NCBI RefSeq assembly: GCF_025698545.1
Contig: NC_068576.1
Location: forward strand, 54,217,094 to 54,281,093
Origin: Gossypium raimondii
Lineage: Eukaryota; Streptophyta; Magnoliopsida; Malvales; Malvaceae
Reading direction: 5' to 3'
Length of the DNA stretch: 64,000 nt
Shown: positions 36,886 to 49,640 of the stretch, in pieces
How the letters are laid out: every line of letters begins with the position of its first letter
How positions within the stretch are numbered: position 1 is the stretch's first letter
Made by a program: the position numbers and the translations under genes
Notes under the pieces: generated by a model
Told to the model about the DNA's origin: nothing
The model's input: the letters and a program-made list of their open reading frames with translations, nothing else
The model's database searches: none

Positions 36886-37440
36886 ATAGGCTAAACTATT
36901 AGACCCAAGTTCACTAGTTTACGTTTTAGTCATTTAACTTCAAAAAGTTATAAAATGCTCATTAAACTATCTGAAAGATTTCATTTAAGTCATTAGACTG
37001 TTAAAATCGTTGTTGTATAACTTTCTCTGCTTACACCAATCGAAAGCTTTTTTACCCCTTCTTTTCTACTGTTCAGTTTTTTTTTTCATAAAACAAATTT
37101 AAACATTATGAATTTAGGAACCAAAATCCAAACAATTTTCTTCTCCGATCTCTATTAATGGCCATCAAATTGACTTGGAATTAAGTTATATTCTTCTACT
37201 CGCTGATGGGTATTGATCCATCATATAGACCGTCAAATTATTGCTTAAGCTCGTTAGCCAAACTTTTTCTAAAAAAAACTTAACAGCTTAGTAACTTAAA
37301 TAACAATTTTCAAATAGTCCAATGACTTAAATTGAAACTTTCGAATAATTCAGTGACCATTTTGTTATTTTGAATTTGAATAACCAAAATGTAATATTAC
37401 TAATAGTTTAGTGACCATGAGTGTAGCTTACCCATAAATA
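36886..37440 (-). mobile_element. MITE/foldback element, family A, copy 2
   Basis: The ends form an inverted repeat: left tttacgttttagtcatttaa ... aagttataaaatgctcatt ... tttaagtcatt; right, reversed, attacattttggttattcaa ... aataacaaaatggtcactg ... tttaagtcattgg. The interior (for example aatcgaaagctttt then acaaatttaaaca near 37040-37110) matches the reverse complement of the interior of copy 1 at 7200-7660. So it is the same family inserted in the other orientation, about 555 bp. No transposase. Confidence 0.72.
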
Positions 37441-39342
37441 CAAATAATTTTATTTAAACATGATTAAATATTAATTATAACTATTATAAATAATTAATTA
37501 ATAACCTATGAGTTTAGGATTTAAGGTCTCGAGTTTAGAGTTTATGATTTTATTATTTATTTATAATTATTATTATTTAGTTGTGCTTATATATATAACG
37601 TTTTTATCTTTATTTGTAAGTCCTCCGTTATTTTTATTTTATTTATTGATAAGGTGTCGTGTTATTATTCGTTGATGATGCATTGAACTTATATATTAAC
37701 GATACATCAAATATTCTCATTTTCTCGGTGTTTGAAAATTCAAATTAAATTGATGTGAAATAAAATCAATTCAATTAAAGAATTGATTATATAAAAAAAA
37801 TAGTTAGTAATAACTTGATTGTAACAAACACACAATGTGGGTAATTTTTTTTTAACAAATAAAATTAATACAATAAATAAATGAGATTTTGGTTGGAGTG
37901 TTATTGTTAAAATATCTAATATATATCTCAATTTAGACTCGATTAGATCCTTCACTATTGGGTTATCCAAGACCCACTAAGCAACTAAGTGTGTTCCATA
38001 GGGCGCATTGGTTTTTTTTATGCTAATATTCTTTATAATTGAGTTTTAACTTATGATTACTTTTTTTACTTGATGTTTTTTAGGATTATATATTTTATTG
38101 CATTGAATTAAAATTGAAGCAATATTTTTAGAATAGGACCGATGGTCAAACCACTCAAATCATCGATTCACTAGTTCAATTAAAAAATAATTAAAAAAAC
38201 ATAAAAAGTAGAAAAAATCGATTGAACTAATTTTTTTAGTTCTGTTCAACTGATTCATATCAATTTGTAGATTAATTGGTCCAACCTCTTATTTCAGAGC
38301 GATGCCTTGATTGATTCCAAGTCTAACAAATCTAGTCGCAGAGAAACCATTATTTGAAGTCAAATTAGATCAAATCTTGTACTTCTCTCATTTATGTTTC
38401 CATCTATAATATTTGGACTTGAGCTCTATCAATTGACTCAACATATTTAGTATCTTTATTATAATAAAACCTATAATTTAATTGAATTAATATCGTGAGT
38501 AGACAAAAATAATATTTTTTAAAACAATAACAAATATTTTTATAAGATATTTAGAAAAAAAACTACTAAAATATATAAAACCATGATTTAAACTATATTA
38601 TTGAAAACCGAATGCATTATTAAGGAGAAAAGTTGAATTGTAATATTAAAAATTAAATTATTGAAAGGAGAAAGTGGAAAAGGAAAAGGGTTGGGATATT
38701 TGGATTATTCTGAACTGAAAGCAACATAACGTGTAGCAGTCTTGGAATGTGATGGGTCTAATGGATATAGAATATATATGTGTCCACTGTCCATTTAGAT
38801 TTTGTTCATTTTTCTTTATAAGATTCTCAACCTTACCACTTTACCCACGGGCTTGGATAATTGGTGTCCACTTCATGAAACCTCCTTTCATAAATACCAA
38901 TTTACCTAATCATAATTAAACATCTAGAAAATAAGTGAAAACTAGAAACAATGGGCTGAAAATGAGAGAAACCAATAATGTTTAAACTAAATGACTCTAT
39001 CTATCCTATATGCCAAGTACATAAAACATAAAAGCCGCCCGTTTGTCTGGTCCATTGTAGTTACAGTTTTAATTTAGGTGGCCGCCGTTTTTTACCTCTC
39101 TTTTTTTCCCCTTCTACCTATAAGCTGTTAGGTAGTCCTTTCATTTGCTTTGATAAGCAAATGAACAATGCAACAACTCCAACTACATAACAAGCCCCCC
39201 ATCGCACCAATAACATTGTTCCAAGCGTTAGAATTTGACTGGTCATGAATCGGCAACAAACATGTTTTAACAAAGACAAACCGAAGTGATGATATCCTGT
39301 CATGGTATAAAAAAAAAAACAAATGGATCCGTGTTTTCTTTC
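37441..39342. other. AT-rich spacer
   Basis: About 1.9 kb with no supported gene. The last 300 bases are the likely promoter of the small gene at 39343. Open frames here are short and without family features. Confidence 0.5.
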
Positions 39343-39669
39343 ATGGAAAAGAAAAGACCAATGTTATCAGAGAAGAAAAAGGAACTCGATGAAAACATAT
39401 GGGATTGTGGGAGTCCTCTCTATGATTCATATGAATTAGCTTCAATCAGTCGTATCCTAGAGAGGCACACCATAGCTTTGCCATATCCCTGCTATCACTA
39501 TGACTCGATGCGGTCGGGATTCATATCAAACAAGCCCGAACCCGAAGGGAGATCGGAGGGGAAAATGGGTAATCTTCATGCACTAGGATTGTTCCGGAAA
39601 GTCGTGAGTTGGACGCTGTGGAAGACGAGGATTAGACGGTATCGAAACAACAAGGATGAAAAGGTTTGA
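39343..39669 (+). CDS. Small plant-specific protein with WDCGSPLYDSYEL motif
   Basis: Single exon, 108 residues. The N-terminal half contains NIWDCGSPLYDSYELASISR followed by ILERHTIALPYP; I recall this CGSPLYDSYEL signature from a group of short uncharacterised plant proteins, and no function is known to me. The C-terminus is basic (WKTRIRRYRNNK). No signal peptide or membrane segment. I chose the ATG at 39343 (context TTTCATGGAA) because the 19 upstream residues of the open frame are not family-like; that upstream part starts at 39286. It could act in the nucleus or as a small adaptor, but nothing in the sequence decides this. Confidence 0.75.
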   Translation: MEKKRPMLSEKKKELDENIWDCGSPLYDSYELASISRILERHTIALPYPCYHYDSMRSGFISNKPEPEGRSEGKMGNLHALGLFRKVVSWTLWKTRIRRYRNNKDEKV

Positions 39670-40440
39670 AGTAGCTATTCAAAATGTGCAACATGGTTTG
39701 AAATGGAACTTAAGATTTTGCCTTAAATTTTTTATTCAAAATGTGCAACATATGTTGGACAATAAAAAGCTACAGCTGATTGTTTTGAAGAGGCAACTGG
39801 TTTTGGCCTAGCTATAGCCATATCTGTTTGATATCCTGTAAATTCTTCATATCTATTATAATGTGGCAAAAGTTTCTTTAAACATATAAGCTTGTCCGTG
39901 TATTAGGGTCAATCTCTGTTTTATTCGGTAGATGATGGGTGTATATGTTAACCTAATAAGTAGCCATCCTTGCTTGATAAGTTAAAAACGTTTCAAGCTC
40001 AGTATTTTGTTTACAGAGACATCTTCTGTTAATAATTAAAAATGATGGTTAAATTTTGGCAACATTGTATGATTGAGTAGTTTAAAACAGGGCAATTACG
40101 GCACGTTACTGACAAGCATCGTCCAAGCAATCAAAACAGAGCAGGAAACTTTCTCGCATTATCTTGAAACAGAGGCTAACTTCAAACAAAAAGGGTAAAA
40201 AAAAACAATGGTGCATGTTCTATTTATGATCTTCAAATTTTGTGAAAATACCCAAGCTAGGAAAACTCCATTACATACACATATATATATGTTTCGTATA
40301 TGATATAAGTATTTCTTGTTCTAGATATGTTACAAAACGCCGTTTCTGATTTGCCTTTTATTACTTCACTCCGCCGTATTTCATAAGTACCAAACAACTA
40401 GCCTTCCTAGTTGCCCTTCTTTCTTTTTTCCTCTAAAAAT
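39670..40440. other. Spacer and GAT2 promoter
   Basis: No gene is seen. The left part is the 3' flank of the small gene and the right part the upstream region of the GABA transporter gene. AT-rich, with a short TA run near 40284. Confidence 0.5.
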
Positions 40441-43424
40441 ATGGCTCAGCCACCGCAACCGGAGCTACGTCTAGACTCTGACGCCGGAGCTGTGTTTGTT
40501 CTCGAATCAAAAGGTCAGAAACCAAAACACTCTTCAAGAGAAAAAAAAAAGCAATGGATTTTTAGTTTCGTTGGTTTACTTTTTCTTTCTGGTTTACGAT
40601 GAAATATAAATATAGGGAAGTGGTGGCATGCGGGGTTTCATCTAACGACGGCAATCGTGGGGCCGACGATCCTGACGTTACCGTATGCATTTAGAGGATT
40701 AGGATGGATACTAGGCTTCTTCTGTTTAACGGTGATGGGATGTGTAACCTTCTACTCTTACTACCTCATGTCCTTGGTGCTCGACCACTGTGAAAAAGCT
40801 GGTCGCCGCCATATACGCTTCCGAGAGCTCGCCGCTGATGTTTTAGGTAACAACTAACATCACCACCATCATTATCATTATCATCATCTAGAATTGATTC
40901 CAACGTTTTTGGTTTGTTTTTTCAAACAGTGCGGAAAAGGTTTTCACATTCAAGTTGGCTATCTTCTTCTTGTTGCTGCCTATTCGTTCACATTTCAAGA
41001 ATAATTCCTTCTCCATCACCTATTTTAATTTTTAATTTTATAAGAAATTCAATCAACTGTTTTCTTTTATAAAATTTAATTAATCAAGGTTAAATTTAAA
41101 AAATTTCACCTAAAAAAAATTAAATTGTGATTTTTTTTATTACGGCATGAAGAATACTTCTTTGTTCTTCTTTTGGAAAGCGGGAAAGGCTGAACCGTTA
41201 AACTATGTTTTCGGGTTCTTGGAGTGTTTGTCTCTCTTGTATTAGTTACGCGTTAGGCTTTTATTACTCAAATTATATTTTATATTTAATTCGTTTATGT
41301 TTAGTTAACTCAATGAGGCGGACGTTCCAACTCATTGTTTCCAACATTTATTAAGGTCTTTATAAATAGGTGAAAATATAACAGAAATGGGTATCCAAAC
41401 ATTTTTCTTGATTCGGGTCCATGGTGTTTTGAATTCAATTTTTAGGGTTTTACTCTAAAGCTTCACCATTTATTATGCAGGATCAGGATGGATGTTTTAT
41501 TTTGTGATATTTATTCAAACAGCCATTAACACTGGGGTTGGAATAGGAGCAATTTTGCTTGCAGGGGAATGCCTTCAGGTATATGTATATAACTTATTCA
41601 TTACAATTGCTTCTTCGGCAAAATCAAGGCATCTCATTTGTCATCAACACTGAAAAATTTGGTCTCTTAAAAAATCATTACTTATATACAATACAGATTA
41701 GCATGAACATGTTTCTTAATTTTCTCCTCTAACAAGATTACATTCTTGTAATTTTATCTGCAAGAACGATGGAGACGCTTGGGGACCCATTTACCATTAA
41801 TATAAAGATACCATTAATGTCATTGTTCAAATCAATCCATTTATCATTTATTTCCATCTTCCGGTGCTAAGTTATGTGGCTGGTTTTTGTTCAACTTTTT
41901 GGCTTTTTGCTATATAGCATAGATCACATCAGTCTTTGTCAGTAAACATAATTATCTGCATTATGTAAGTCTACAACCATGTAAGCAATGAGCTAGAAAT
42001 GAATTCATACTATGCAATTTTATAGTTGTTATTCATATTATCCGGCTGGATTTGAATGTTGAATATAAATTAGTTACGTCTGAAATATTAGATAGCTATA
42101 TTTATATTAACATCACTGGATTGTTCTCCTAATTCTCTTCTTTTCATGTTGTAAGATCATGTATTCGAACCTTTCCCCCAGCGGATCGTTGAAACTGTAC
42201 GAGTTCATAGCAATGGTAACAGTGGTTATGATAGCTCTCTCTCAGATTCCCACATTCCATTCCCTCAGACACCTCAATTTTGCTTCTCTAGTTCTCAGCT
42301 TGGGCTACACGCTCCTTGTGGTTGGTGCTTGTATCCACGCAGGTATACATTACTTGGCTCAAATTACATGAATAGTTTGTGAATGATGTCACTGTGACAA
42401 TTGAAATATTCAATGCTATGAATAGGCTTTAATATTGAACCACAGCAATGTGGGCAGCAGGGAGACCACTTGTCACTTGCTAAACAAGGCTTTTCAATAT
42501 TGAGACAAAGCATTTTCGAACTTAAACAACTGTTACTAGTGGTGCAGGTTTGTCTAAAAATGCTCCACATAAAGACTATTCATTGGAATCTTCAAGTTCA
42601 TCGAGGGTGTTTAGTGCCTTCACTTCTATATCCATAATAGCCGCCATTTTCGGAAATGGGATTCTTCCTGAAATACAAGTAAACTTCAAAATCTTACATC
42701 TGAAAGTGTTGGAACATAATTTGTTTGGTTTCTAATCTTTGTTACCACCATATATGTTTCTTGGTTTTTCATTTCAACAAGATTGTATATGATACAGGCA
42801 ACATTGGCTCCACCTGCTACTGGGAAGATGTTTAAAGGACTCTTAATGTGTTACAGTGTAATTTTAGTTACTTTCTACTCAGCTTCAGTTTCTGGATACT
42901 GGGCTTTTGGAAACAAATCAAATTCAAACATTCTCAAGAGCCTAATGCCTGACGATGGACCATCATTGGCCCCGACAATAGTTATTGGCCTTGCAGTTAT
43001 ATTTGTTCTTTTACAGCTACTTGCCATTGGCCTGGTTTATTCTCAAGTTGCTTACGAGATCATGGAGAAGCAATCAGCTGATGTAAACCAAGGGATGTTT
43101 TCAAAGAGGAACCTTATCCCTAGGCTAATTCTTCGAACCCTGTATGTCATATTCTGTGGGTTTATGGCAGCAATGCTTCCCTTTTTTGGTGACATCAATG
43201 GTGTGATAGGTGCTATTGGCTTTATCCCTTTAGATTTTGTCCTCCCTATGCTTCTTTACAACATGACCTTCAAGCCCAAAACATCGTCCCTCATCTATTG
43301 GATCAATCTGTTTATCATGGTTGTCTTCACCAGTGCCGGAATCATGGGCGCTTTCTCTTCTATTAGGAAGTTGGTTGTTGATGCCAACAAGTTCAAGCTG
43401 TTTAGCAGTGATGTGGTTGATTAA
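40441..43424 (+). CDS. GAT2: Probable GABA transporter 2 (AAAP amino acid/auxin permease family)
   Basis: Six exons: 40441-40513, 40616-40846, 41481-41578, 42156-42342, 42548-42678, 42798-43424; all GT-AG and in phase, total 448 residues, against about 452 in the Arabidopsis At5g41800 protein as I recall. It belongs to the Aa_trans superfamily: a short cytosolic N-terminus ending in [18 protein letters not shown], then about eleven hydrophobic helices, with conserved [19 protein letters not shown] in helix 1 and [20 protein letters not shown] in the middle, ending [13 protein letters not shown]. It is predicted to be a plasma-membrane proton-coupled importer of GABA or related amino acids; substrate is inferred from the family. 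The first ATG of the frame is at 40441; the upstream extension starts only at a TTG. Confidence 0.94.
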
Positions 43425-44866
43425 TCATATGTATAAAGCACTAAACAAAGTCTTAAGCAAAAGCCAAAGTTAAAGCCCTTTCGGCCCGGCTGAAATGTAC
43501 AAATCAAATGTTTCATGAGGCGTGGGCTAGGTTGAGATTGAAAGGAGCAACGTTCCACGACAGAAAGGCAATTCTGTCTTTAGAAAATGAAACCTCTGGC
43601 ATCTGAAACTAGCAGAGTTGCAGTTTAAGGAAGATGTCCTGTGCTGCTATCTTTAATCTTCTCAATTGATTTGAAAGATTGGTTTTTAAACAACAATTAA
43701 AATAAAGAATGGTAGTCTTTGATTTTAATCTCTTCCAAACTTTTCCCCTAAATAAGGGATCTCTTCCTTTACCAACCGCACCAAAGCTCAAAAATCATGG
43801 ATCATGTTGTTCTTGATTATCTTTCCCATGATCATGACGTTTGCTAAAGAAGGATTGTTAGAAGTAGAGCATATTAAAAAAATGCCACCATTGCCGACAA
43901 CCTTAGGTGCTTACATTCTCATTCGTAATCAATCATGTCTGCACCAGTTCTAGTTGCACCAGTCATTATGCACCGTTTTAATAATAAATCAGAATGTTCA
44001 ATTTCTTTTTCCGCATTGGTTTAAATTTCGGTCCGTATCGATTGTACCAGCTCATTCTGATTGATTCCAATTACACTAGTCAAAACATTCCTCACAGACA
44101 ATGCATGAATAATGTTAAAATATTATTTTCTTTTACCTTCTTTAAAAAAATTATTAACGAAATTTAAAATTTTAACTTTAAACTTTAGTTAAAGGTAAAT
44201 GAGTAACTTAAAAAAAACAAATAAATAAAAAGTAAAAATTTAAATAACAAACAAACTCAAGAAAAAAGATAAAATTTCTAAAAACTTCACGAATACAACT
44301 TACTCGTATGTTTTTTCCTTGTTTATTTTAAACTTATTAAATGATGAAATTTTATTTGTTAAAATTATTAATGAGTATTCTACATAATCAATTAATATTT
44401 TTATATTTGAAATTATTTAATCTAATTTATTTAATATATTTAAATATTTTATATATTAAATATCGATAAATTCAAATAATACACGAAAATATACAAATTC
44501 AATAAAAAAGATTAACTACTTGAATGTAACACACTCCTCCTACGGAGAAAAGAAATACCAACATTGAGTAATATTTTCTTTAAATTACCATGTTTATTTT
44601 ACAATTTGTAATTTTAAAAATATATATAAATAGAAAATGTGTAATCACTCACTTATTTTTCGAAAATGCAATGTTATCCGCACAAGAATTTTATGTAATC
44701 ATTATAATCTATCACATATAAAAAAATGTACAGATCCGACTTTTAACATTTACTTTTAGAAAATAATACAAATAAAAAGTCTCCAATAATTAATGGTCCA
44801 TATGAAGAGACCGTGAGCTTTCCTTCATTTTTGGATCTTTTTATAATTATAATCTCATATCTACCC
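43425..44866. other. AT-rich spacer
   Basis: Left part is the GAT2 3' UTR and flank. No supported gene, and no structured repeat found. The open frames are short and without features. Confidence 0.5.
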
Positions 44867-44875
44867 ATATATAAG
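44867..44875 (+). promoter_or_regulatory. TATA box of the small gene at 44980
   Basis: CATATATAA lies about 110 bp upstream of the start codon, giving a leader of about 75 nt. Confidence 0.6.
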
Positions 44876-44979
44876 AAGCCTTCCTCTTTACTCGGTTCAA
44901 TGGTACCACACCATATGACTCGTTCCAACTCAAGCCTTTCAACCGTCAACTCGACTCTGCTAATCTCCATTAAAGAACA

Positions 44980-45333
44980 ATGTCCATGCCTCATACAGTC
45001 GTCGACCCTCCTCCCCTACACTACTCCACCACCCTTCCTCCGCCACCGGTTTCCAAAAAGCAGCCTTCCAAATTCTCTCGCTCCATCCTCAAACTCTTCA
45101 AATTCGTATTCAAGTTCAGACAAAGTTCGAGTCATTCGGTTTTGTGGTTGAAACAAAGATCGCTGGGGGACTACTTCGTAGTTTACGACAAGACGGGTGC
45201 ACTCACGACCATCCCCGAGGTCCCGGAGATCGATTTTGGAGGACTTTCGCCGGAGATTAACTCGATGGTAGTCGAGAGAAGTGAATCGGAAAGATTCACT
45301 GCAGCCTCCACTGTCGGTATTTCATGTGCTTAA
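44980..45333 (+). CDS. Small basic plant protein of unknown function
   Basis: Single exon of 117 residues beginning at a true ATG with a TATA box about 105 bp upstream. The N-terminus is Pro-rich (VDPPPLHYSTTLPPPP), followed by a Lys/Phe-rich basic stretch (KKQPSKFSRSILKLFKFVFKF, about 26-46) and then an acidic-neutral C-terminal part (DYFVVYDKTGALTTIPEVPE, IDFGGLSPEIN). There is no signal peptide or confident membrane helix. The base composition is much higher in GC than the flanks and the third codon positions look coding. I do not recognise the family. The amphipathic basic segment might bind membrane or nucleic acid, but that is speculation. Confidence 0.7.
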   Translation: MSMPHTVVDPPPLHYSTTLPPPPVSKKQPSKFSRSILKLFKFVFKFRQSSSHSVLWLKQRSLGDYFVVYDKTGALTTIPEVPEIDFGGLSPEINSMVVERSESERFTAASTVGISCA

Positions 45334-46049
45334 AAGAAGCTAAATTATACAGAAATATTATCATATATATATATCTATATGAATAACGAGGATGTGATCA
45401 AATAGTTTGTTCATATTTTTTAGGTTTATTTTTTCCTCTTTAATGTTACCGTAATGAGTTGAAGTTTTGTACTTTGATCCTTTCATGACTCAGACTCTCA
45501 GTTCTATGATCATCAGCTGAATTTATGGTTACAATTAAGCCATTTTATGTACTGTATGGAAGAGTGATTCACTTTGCGTTTATGGAGGATTTTACATCTT
45601 AATTATCATTTTATGATGTTCATATAGTTATATTACAAATTGATCCTACGTGTTGAGATGCAATTAACTCAAAATTAGAGTTGGGAAAATTATTTATGAT
45701 CATTATTTTATAGTATCTTAAAGTTTGCATTAATGGAAAAATGAAATCTATATCAGATCATGGTAGTTTCTTTATCATTATCCAAATACATCAGAAATTA
45801 GTTATCCCATCCTCAAGTTATTGGTCTAATGATGAACATTGTGTTAGATTTTGGATTGGGTCGTAAACTAATTGCATGTACTTCAAATTAATTCAAGATC
45901 AATTGTGTTAAAATTAGTAGTAATATAAAATTTATTTAAATATCTCGAAAAATTTTATTTTTCTTTTTGAGTTGGAAAAGCGATTAGAGTTTAAACTTGA
46001 AATTAAATATTAATTCATGATTTGAATCAACGTAAATATTTTATTGTTA
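45334..46049. other. Spacer
   Basis: Probable 3' UTR of the small gene, then AT-rich DNA. No gene is seen. Confidence 0.5.
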
Positions 46050-46166
46050 CTACCAATAAGTGTTGAGTGTAATGGTAAGGCATTTTACATTTTTAAGAAA
46101 GATTCAAGTTCGAACTTTGAAGATGATATTATTATAAAATAGACACCAACAATATTAAAAAAAAAG
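46050..46166 (+). mobile_element. tRNA-derived SINE-like element
   Basis: A box-A-like GTGTAATGGTAAG (about 46066) is followed about 35 nt later by a box-B-like AAGTTCGAACT (about 46109), the spacing of an internal RNA polymerase III promoter. A run of A (about 46157-46165) closes the segment. This is the layout of a plant SINE about 115 bp long. The flanking aaatatt words on either side could be a decayed target duplication but are too weak to count. Confidence 0.45.
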
Positions 46167-47300
46167 TGGAAATATTATCTGTATGTGTTCAAGATTGGCA
46201 AACAAAGGTGGAAACTAACCAATATTTCTTCAATATTATCATAGAAGCAACTAACTTTTTTTCTTAATTAATTTTTACTTAGTTTGATCAGTTTCCATTC
46301 ATGATTTGTGCTGTAATTGTTATGAGAGTTCATTGTCAATCAGCTGTGGTGGTTGTGCTTTAACGTGGGTTCTTATCTGGATTTCGTAGATGACCTTAAG
46401 CCGACGAAACTATTTCACGAAGCAAAGTTAAAAGAGGTTCAACTGTTGGCCTCGCCCATTTCCCACACCTGATCTCAACATTGACACTTAACGCTATAAA
46501 CAATTACACAATAAAATCCTCTGCCCCTTCACTGTATCTTTCTGCCCACCAATGATTTTTTAACACGTGTCCAAGTTAACCTTTGTAGTTATATTCTTTG
46601 ACTTGAAATATTTTGACACGTTAAGTTGTGAGAAGAAGGATAAAAAAAATTACTTTTTCATTTGAGTTTATTCGGTAATCTGGATCTTTACCACAGGAAC
46701 TTGCAAACGCTTCCTCCATGCTCAAGATTCTAACACCTATTTATAACTTGCATGTTTCTACTGCTTATCGAGTTCCTTATATGGGTTTTTAGACCCCACT
46801 CCAAATTCGGAGCACAACCCATGCCCATATAAAGTGAATCTCAAGAACAGATGGGTCTGATCGGGTTTATAAAGTGAGTCTCAAAATATGGCAATTAAGA
46901 GACTGTGGAGTGTTAAACGTGTGACGAAAGTGTTTTTTAGATTTGAAATTGAGATATTGGGTCTAATCCAACATGGCAATATCGTTAAAAATGTTGATGT
47001 TTTGCAGTGGAGATGAGTTTAGGTTTCTAGTTTATCAATACATGGAGACACGAAGATAAATGCACAGGTTTACAATAGTAATCGGCGCCGCTTAAGGGTT
47101 GGCTTATTTGCACCACGATTATCAACTATCTATCGTGTACAGGGATGTGAAGAGTAACAATATGTTCTGATCTGCTGTATAAACACAATATCCTCGCACT
47201 GATGTCTCAGTTTCAGAGAAATCTGATAGAGGTAATGCAGAAAAAAAAAATCATTACCACTGGCTTTCTCCTTAGTAAACAGCGCAGTTGTACTAAAACT
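46167..47300. other. Spacer
   Basis: No supported gene. Base composition is mixed; short GC-richer stretches near 46330-46500 hold no recognisable frame. Confidence 0.45.
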
Positions 47301-47307
47301 ATTATTC

Positions 47308-47691
47308 TTAAGATATGATAGAACTCATCTTCTCGCATAAGTCATTTGCTCTCTCTTGAGAACTTGACATATCTTCACTCAAACCAGAGTCCCTAGCAAA
47401 ATCTGGTCGAGGCGTATTCATGAGTTCCATTATAAAGTTTACATGCCACAAGGACATCCTTGCAAAGAAGAACGGTCGTAAAGTTCAAAAGACAGACACC
47501 CTTAGCACATCTATAGGAATTTGCAAATCTAGTCACCAGCTTCTCACTTATACCCCTGAATGAACAACAGCAACCTCCAAACCAATTATCAGCGACCTCT
47601 GCCAGTCAATCGATGGCGTTTCCACAAAATCTGTACGAGCGAAAGAGGCTAACGTTGCAGATTGAGGTTGGGGCGCTGGTGGCGGAGCCAT
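47308..47691 (-). pseudogene. Possible gene fragment or short gene, unidentified
   Basis: A GC-richer stretch. On the minus strand an ATG at 47689-47691 opens 47 codons (MAPPPAPQPQSATLASFART, then VETPSIDWQRSLIIG), ending at 47548. A second frame from an ATG at 47455-47457 runs 49 codons to 47308 (ELMNTPRPDFARDSG, then SSSQERANDLCEKM). Both look protein-like in composition and could be exons of one small gene with an intron between, or debris of a decayed gene. I recognise no family. Confidence 0.35.
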
Positions 47692-47699
47692 GTTTCGCG

Positions 47700-49239
47700 T
47701 TGCCGGAATCCATAGCTATATTGCACCGGACAGTTTACGGATACTACTGTCAAAACTTTACAGTAAAAAAGTGTTAACATAAAAATAGCTTGTACACATG
47801 TCAAAAAATCATAATAACAAATATAACTATTAACATTTATATTTTTTATTAATTAATCTTTAATTTTTTTAGTTAAGTTTAATTTTCAATATTTAAAAAA
47901 TAATGATCAAATTTAGTTAAAAGATAATAATGGTTAAATTAACAAAATATATATATTGAGATCTAAATTTATCATTATACTTAAAAGAATTCATAAATTA
48001 TGTTTGACTCATAAATTTGATTTAGTTAAGAAATTAAATATTTTGAAGAAAAATAAATTAAATATTAAATAATATTAAAATATATAATTATTAACACGCT
48101 TATTTGATAAGCCATTAAAAAACTTCCAACATTTTTTTATAATTTATTCGATAACTTTAATAAATTTTATCCAAAATTACTAGCTACCTATGAAGATCGA
48201 AGAGATTAAGTTAATTTAAAAAATATATATTTAAAATAAATTATCTCTTTAATGTTGTTAAAAACTAAAAGTGAGGGATTTATATAAGTGATTTTACGTC
48301 ATTTTGTAATTTTTATATGATTAACATTTTAACAATCTAACCATTAAATTTATCTATATATTTATACTTGTCATGTATGTAAATATTTTAATCATCCGAT
48401 ATCTCTATTATATCTATTTAAAATATTGTCTATATTAATATATATTTAATGGTTGAAAGTTTTTTAAAACATAAAATGAATAATTAGAAATTTTAAATTT
48501 ATGGCAAACTTGACGTGCATGATTTATCTGAATGAAGCATGAAATTAATGGCCAAGATAGAAAGTTTTACTTGGGATCTGAATTAAATTGTATATTTTTA
48601 TGAGAACTAAAATGCAATTTCATTATTTTAATAGCTTCTATCTTTACAATTTTTTAAATCATTAAATCAAAATTTTATCATTTTTAAGAGGTCAAAGTAG
48701 AATTTTACTATTTATAACTTAAAACTACGTAAATTTTTAAGGGTTAAAAATTAAATTTCACATAGGAAGGGGGAGGCCTTGCCAACCTCCCTTTGCACCG
48801 CCACTACATGCAATTTGATAGTTGAATTATTAAAATATTTATTTTTCACAGTTATAATATTTAATTTTATCTAAAATTATATAAAATATCATATTAATAA
48901 GATTAAAATTATGAAATAAATAATAATAATAATAAATGGGCTTACAGGATGCGGAAAATTAATCACTAAACTCACTCGAATGAATACCTTAAGAAAACTA
49001 AAAGAATTATGAAATAAGTAATTTAAAAAATCAAATCTTATTATTATTTATTAACTCTTACAAGCATAACAGATAATTTTATAATATAAATTCAAAATTA
49101 TAAATTTATAAACTTAACTTTTCAATTTGCCAAAAATAACTTTCCATATTCTCATGTTTGGCACCACTAATTTGTAATCAAAACAAATATTTAATTGTGT
49201 CATTAATTGTATGGAAAAAAAGCAAATTATTGTGGGTAG
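47700..49239. other. AT-rich spacer
   Basis: Very AT-rich, with no supported gene. Decayed repeats are likely but no boundary could be defined. Confidence 0.45.
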
Positions 49240-49640
49240 ACCTAAAATATTTTAATATTATTTTATATTTGAGTTTAGTTTTAATATTTGAATTTTTATT
49301 TCTTTTTACTTTCTAAGTTAGGCTTCAAAATTCAGTTTCATACCTAAGTTTTTCATTTTGATACTTGAGTTTTATTTTTCTATTTAAATACTTGAAATTG
49401 GCTTTAATGTTTAATTTGGTATTTGAGTTTTTATTTTTGTACCAACTAAGTACCTATGATTTTTTACCAGAGCACACTATCATATATTCATTGGGCCACA
49501 TAAATTTGTTTGGTTTGGGTACCAAATTGAACATTGATGCCAAACTTAAATATCAAATTGGGACAAAAATTCTTAGGTATTAAATTGAATTTTGAAGCCA
49601 AACTTAAATACCAAATAGTATATTAACCCTAAAAAATACG
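49240..49640. repeat. AT-rich foldback repeat left of SEH1 (family B)
   Basis: The right half (about 49450-49630) carries gggtaccaaattgaac ... caaattgggacaaaaatt; the left half carries related words in the opposite sense (ggctttaatgtttaatttgg), so the element folds on itself. The right half also matches the reverse complement of 52448-52630. Confidence 0.6.
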
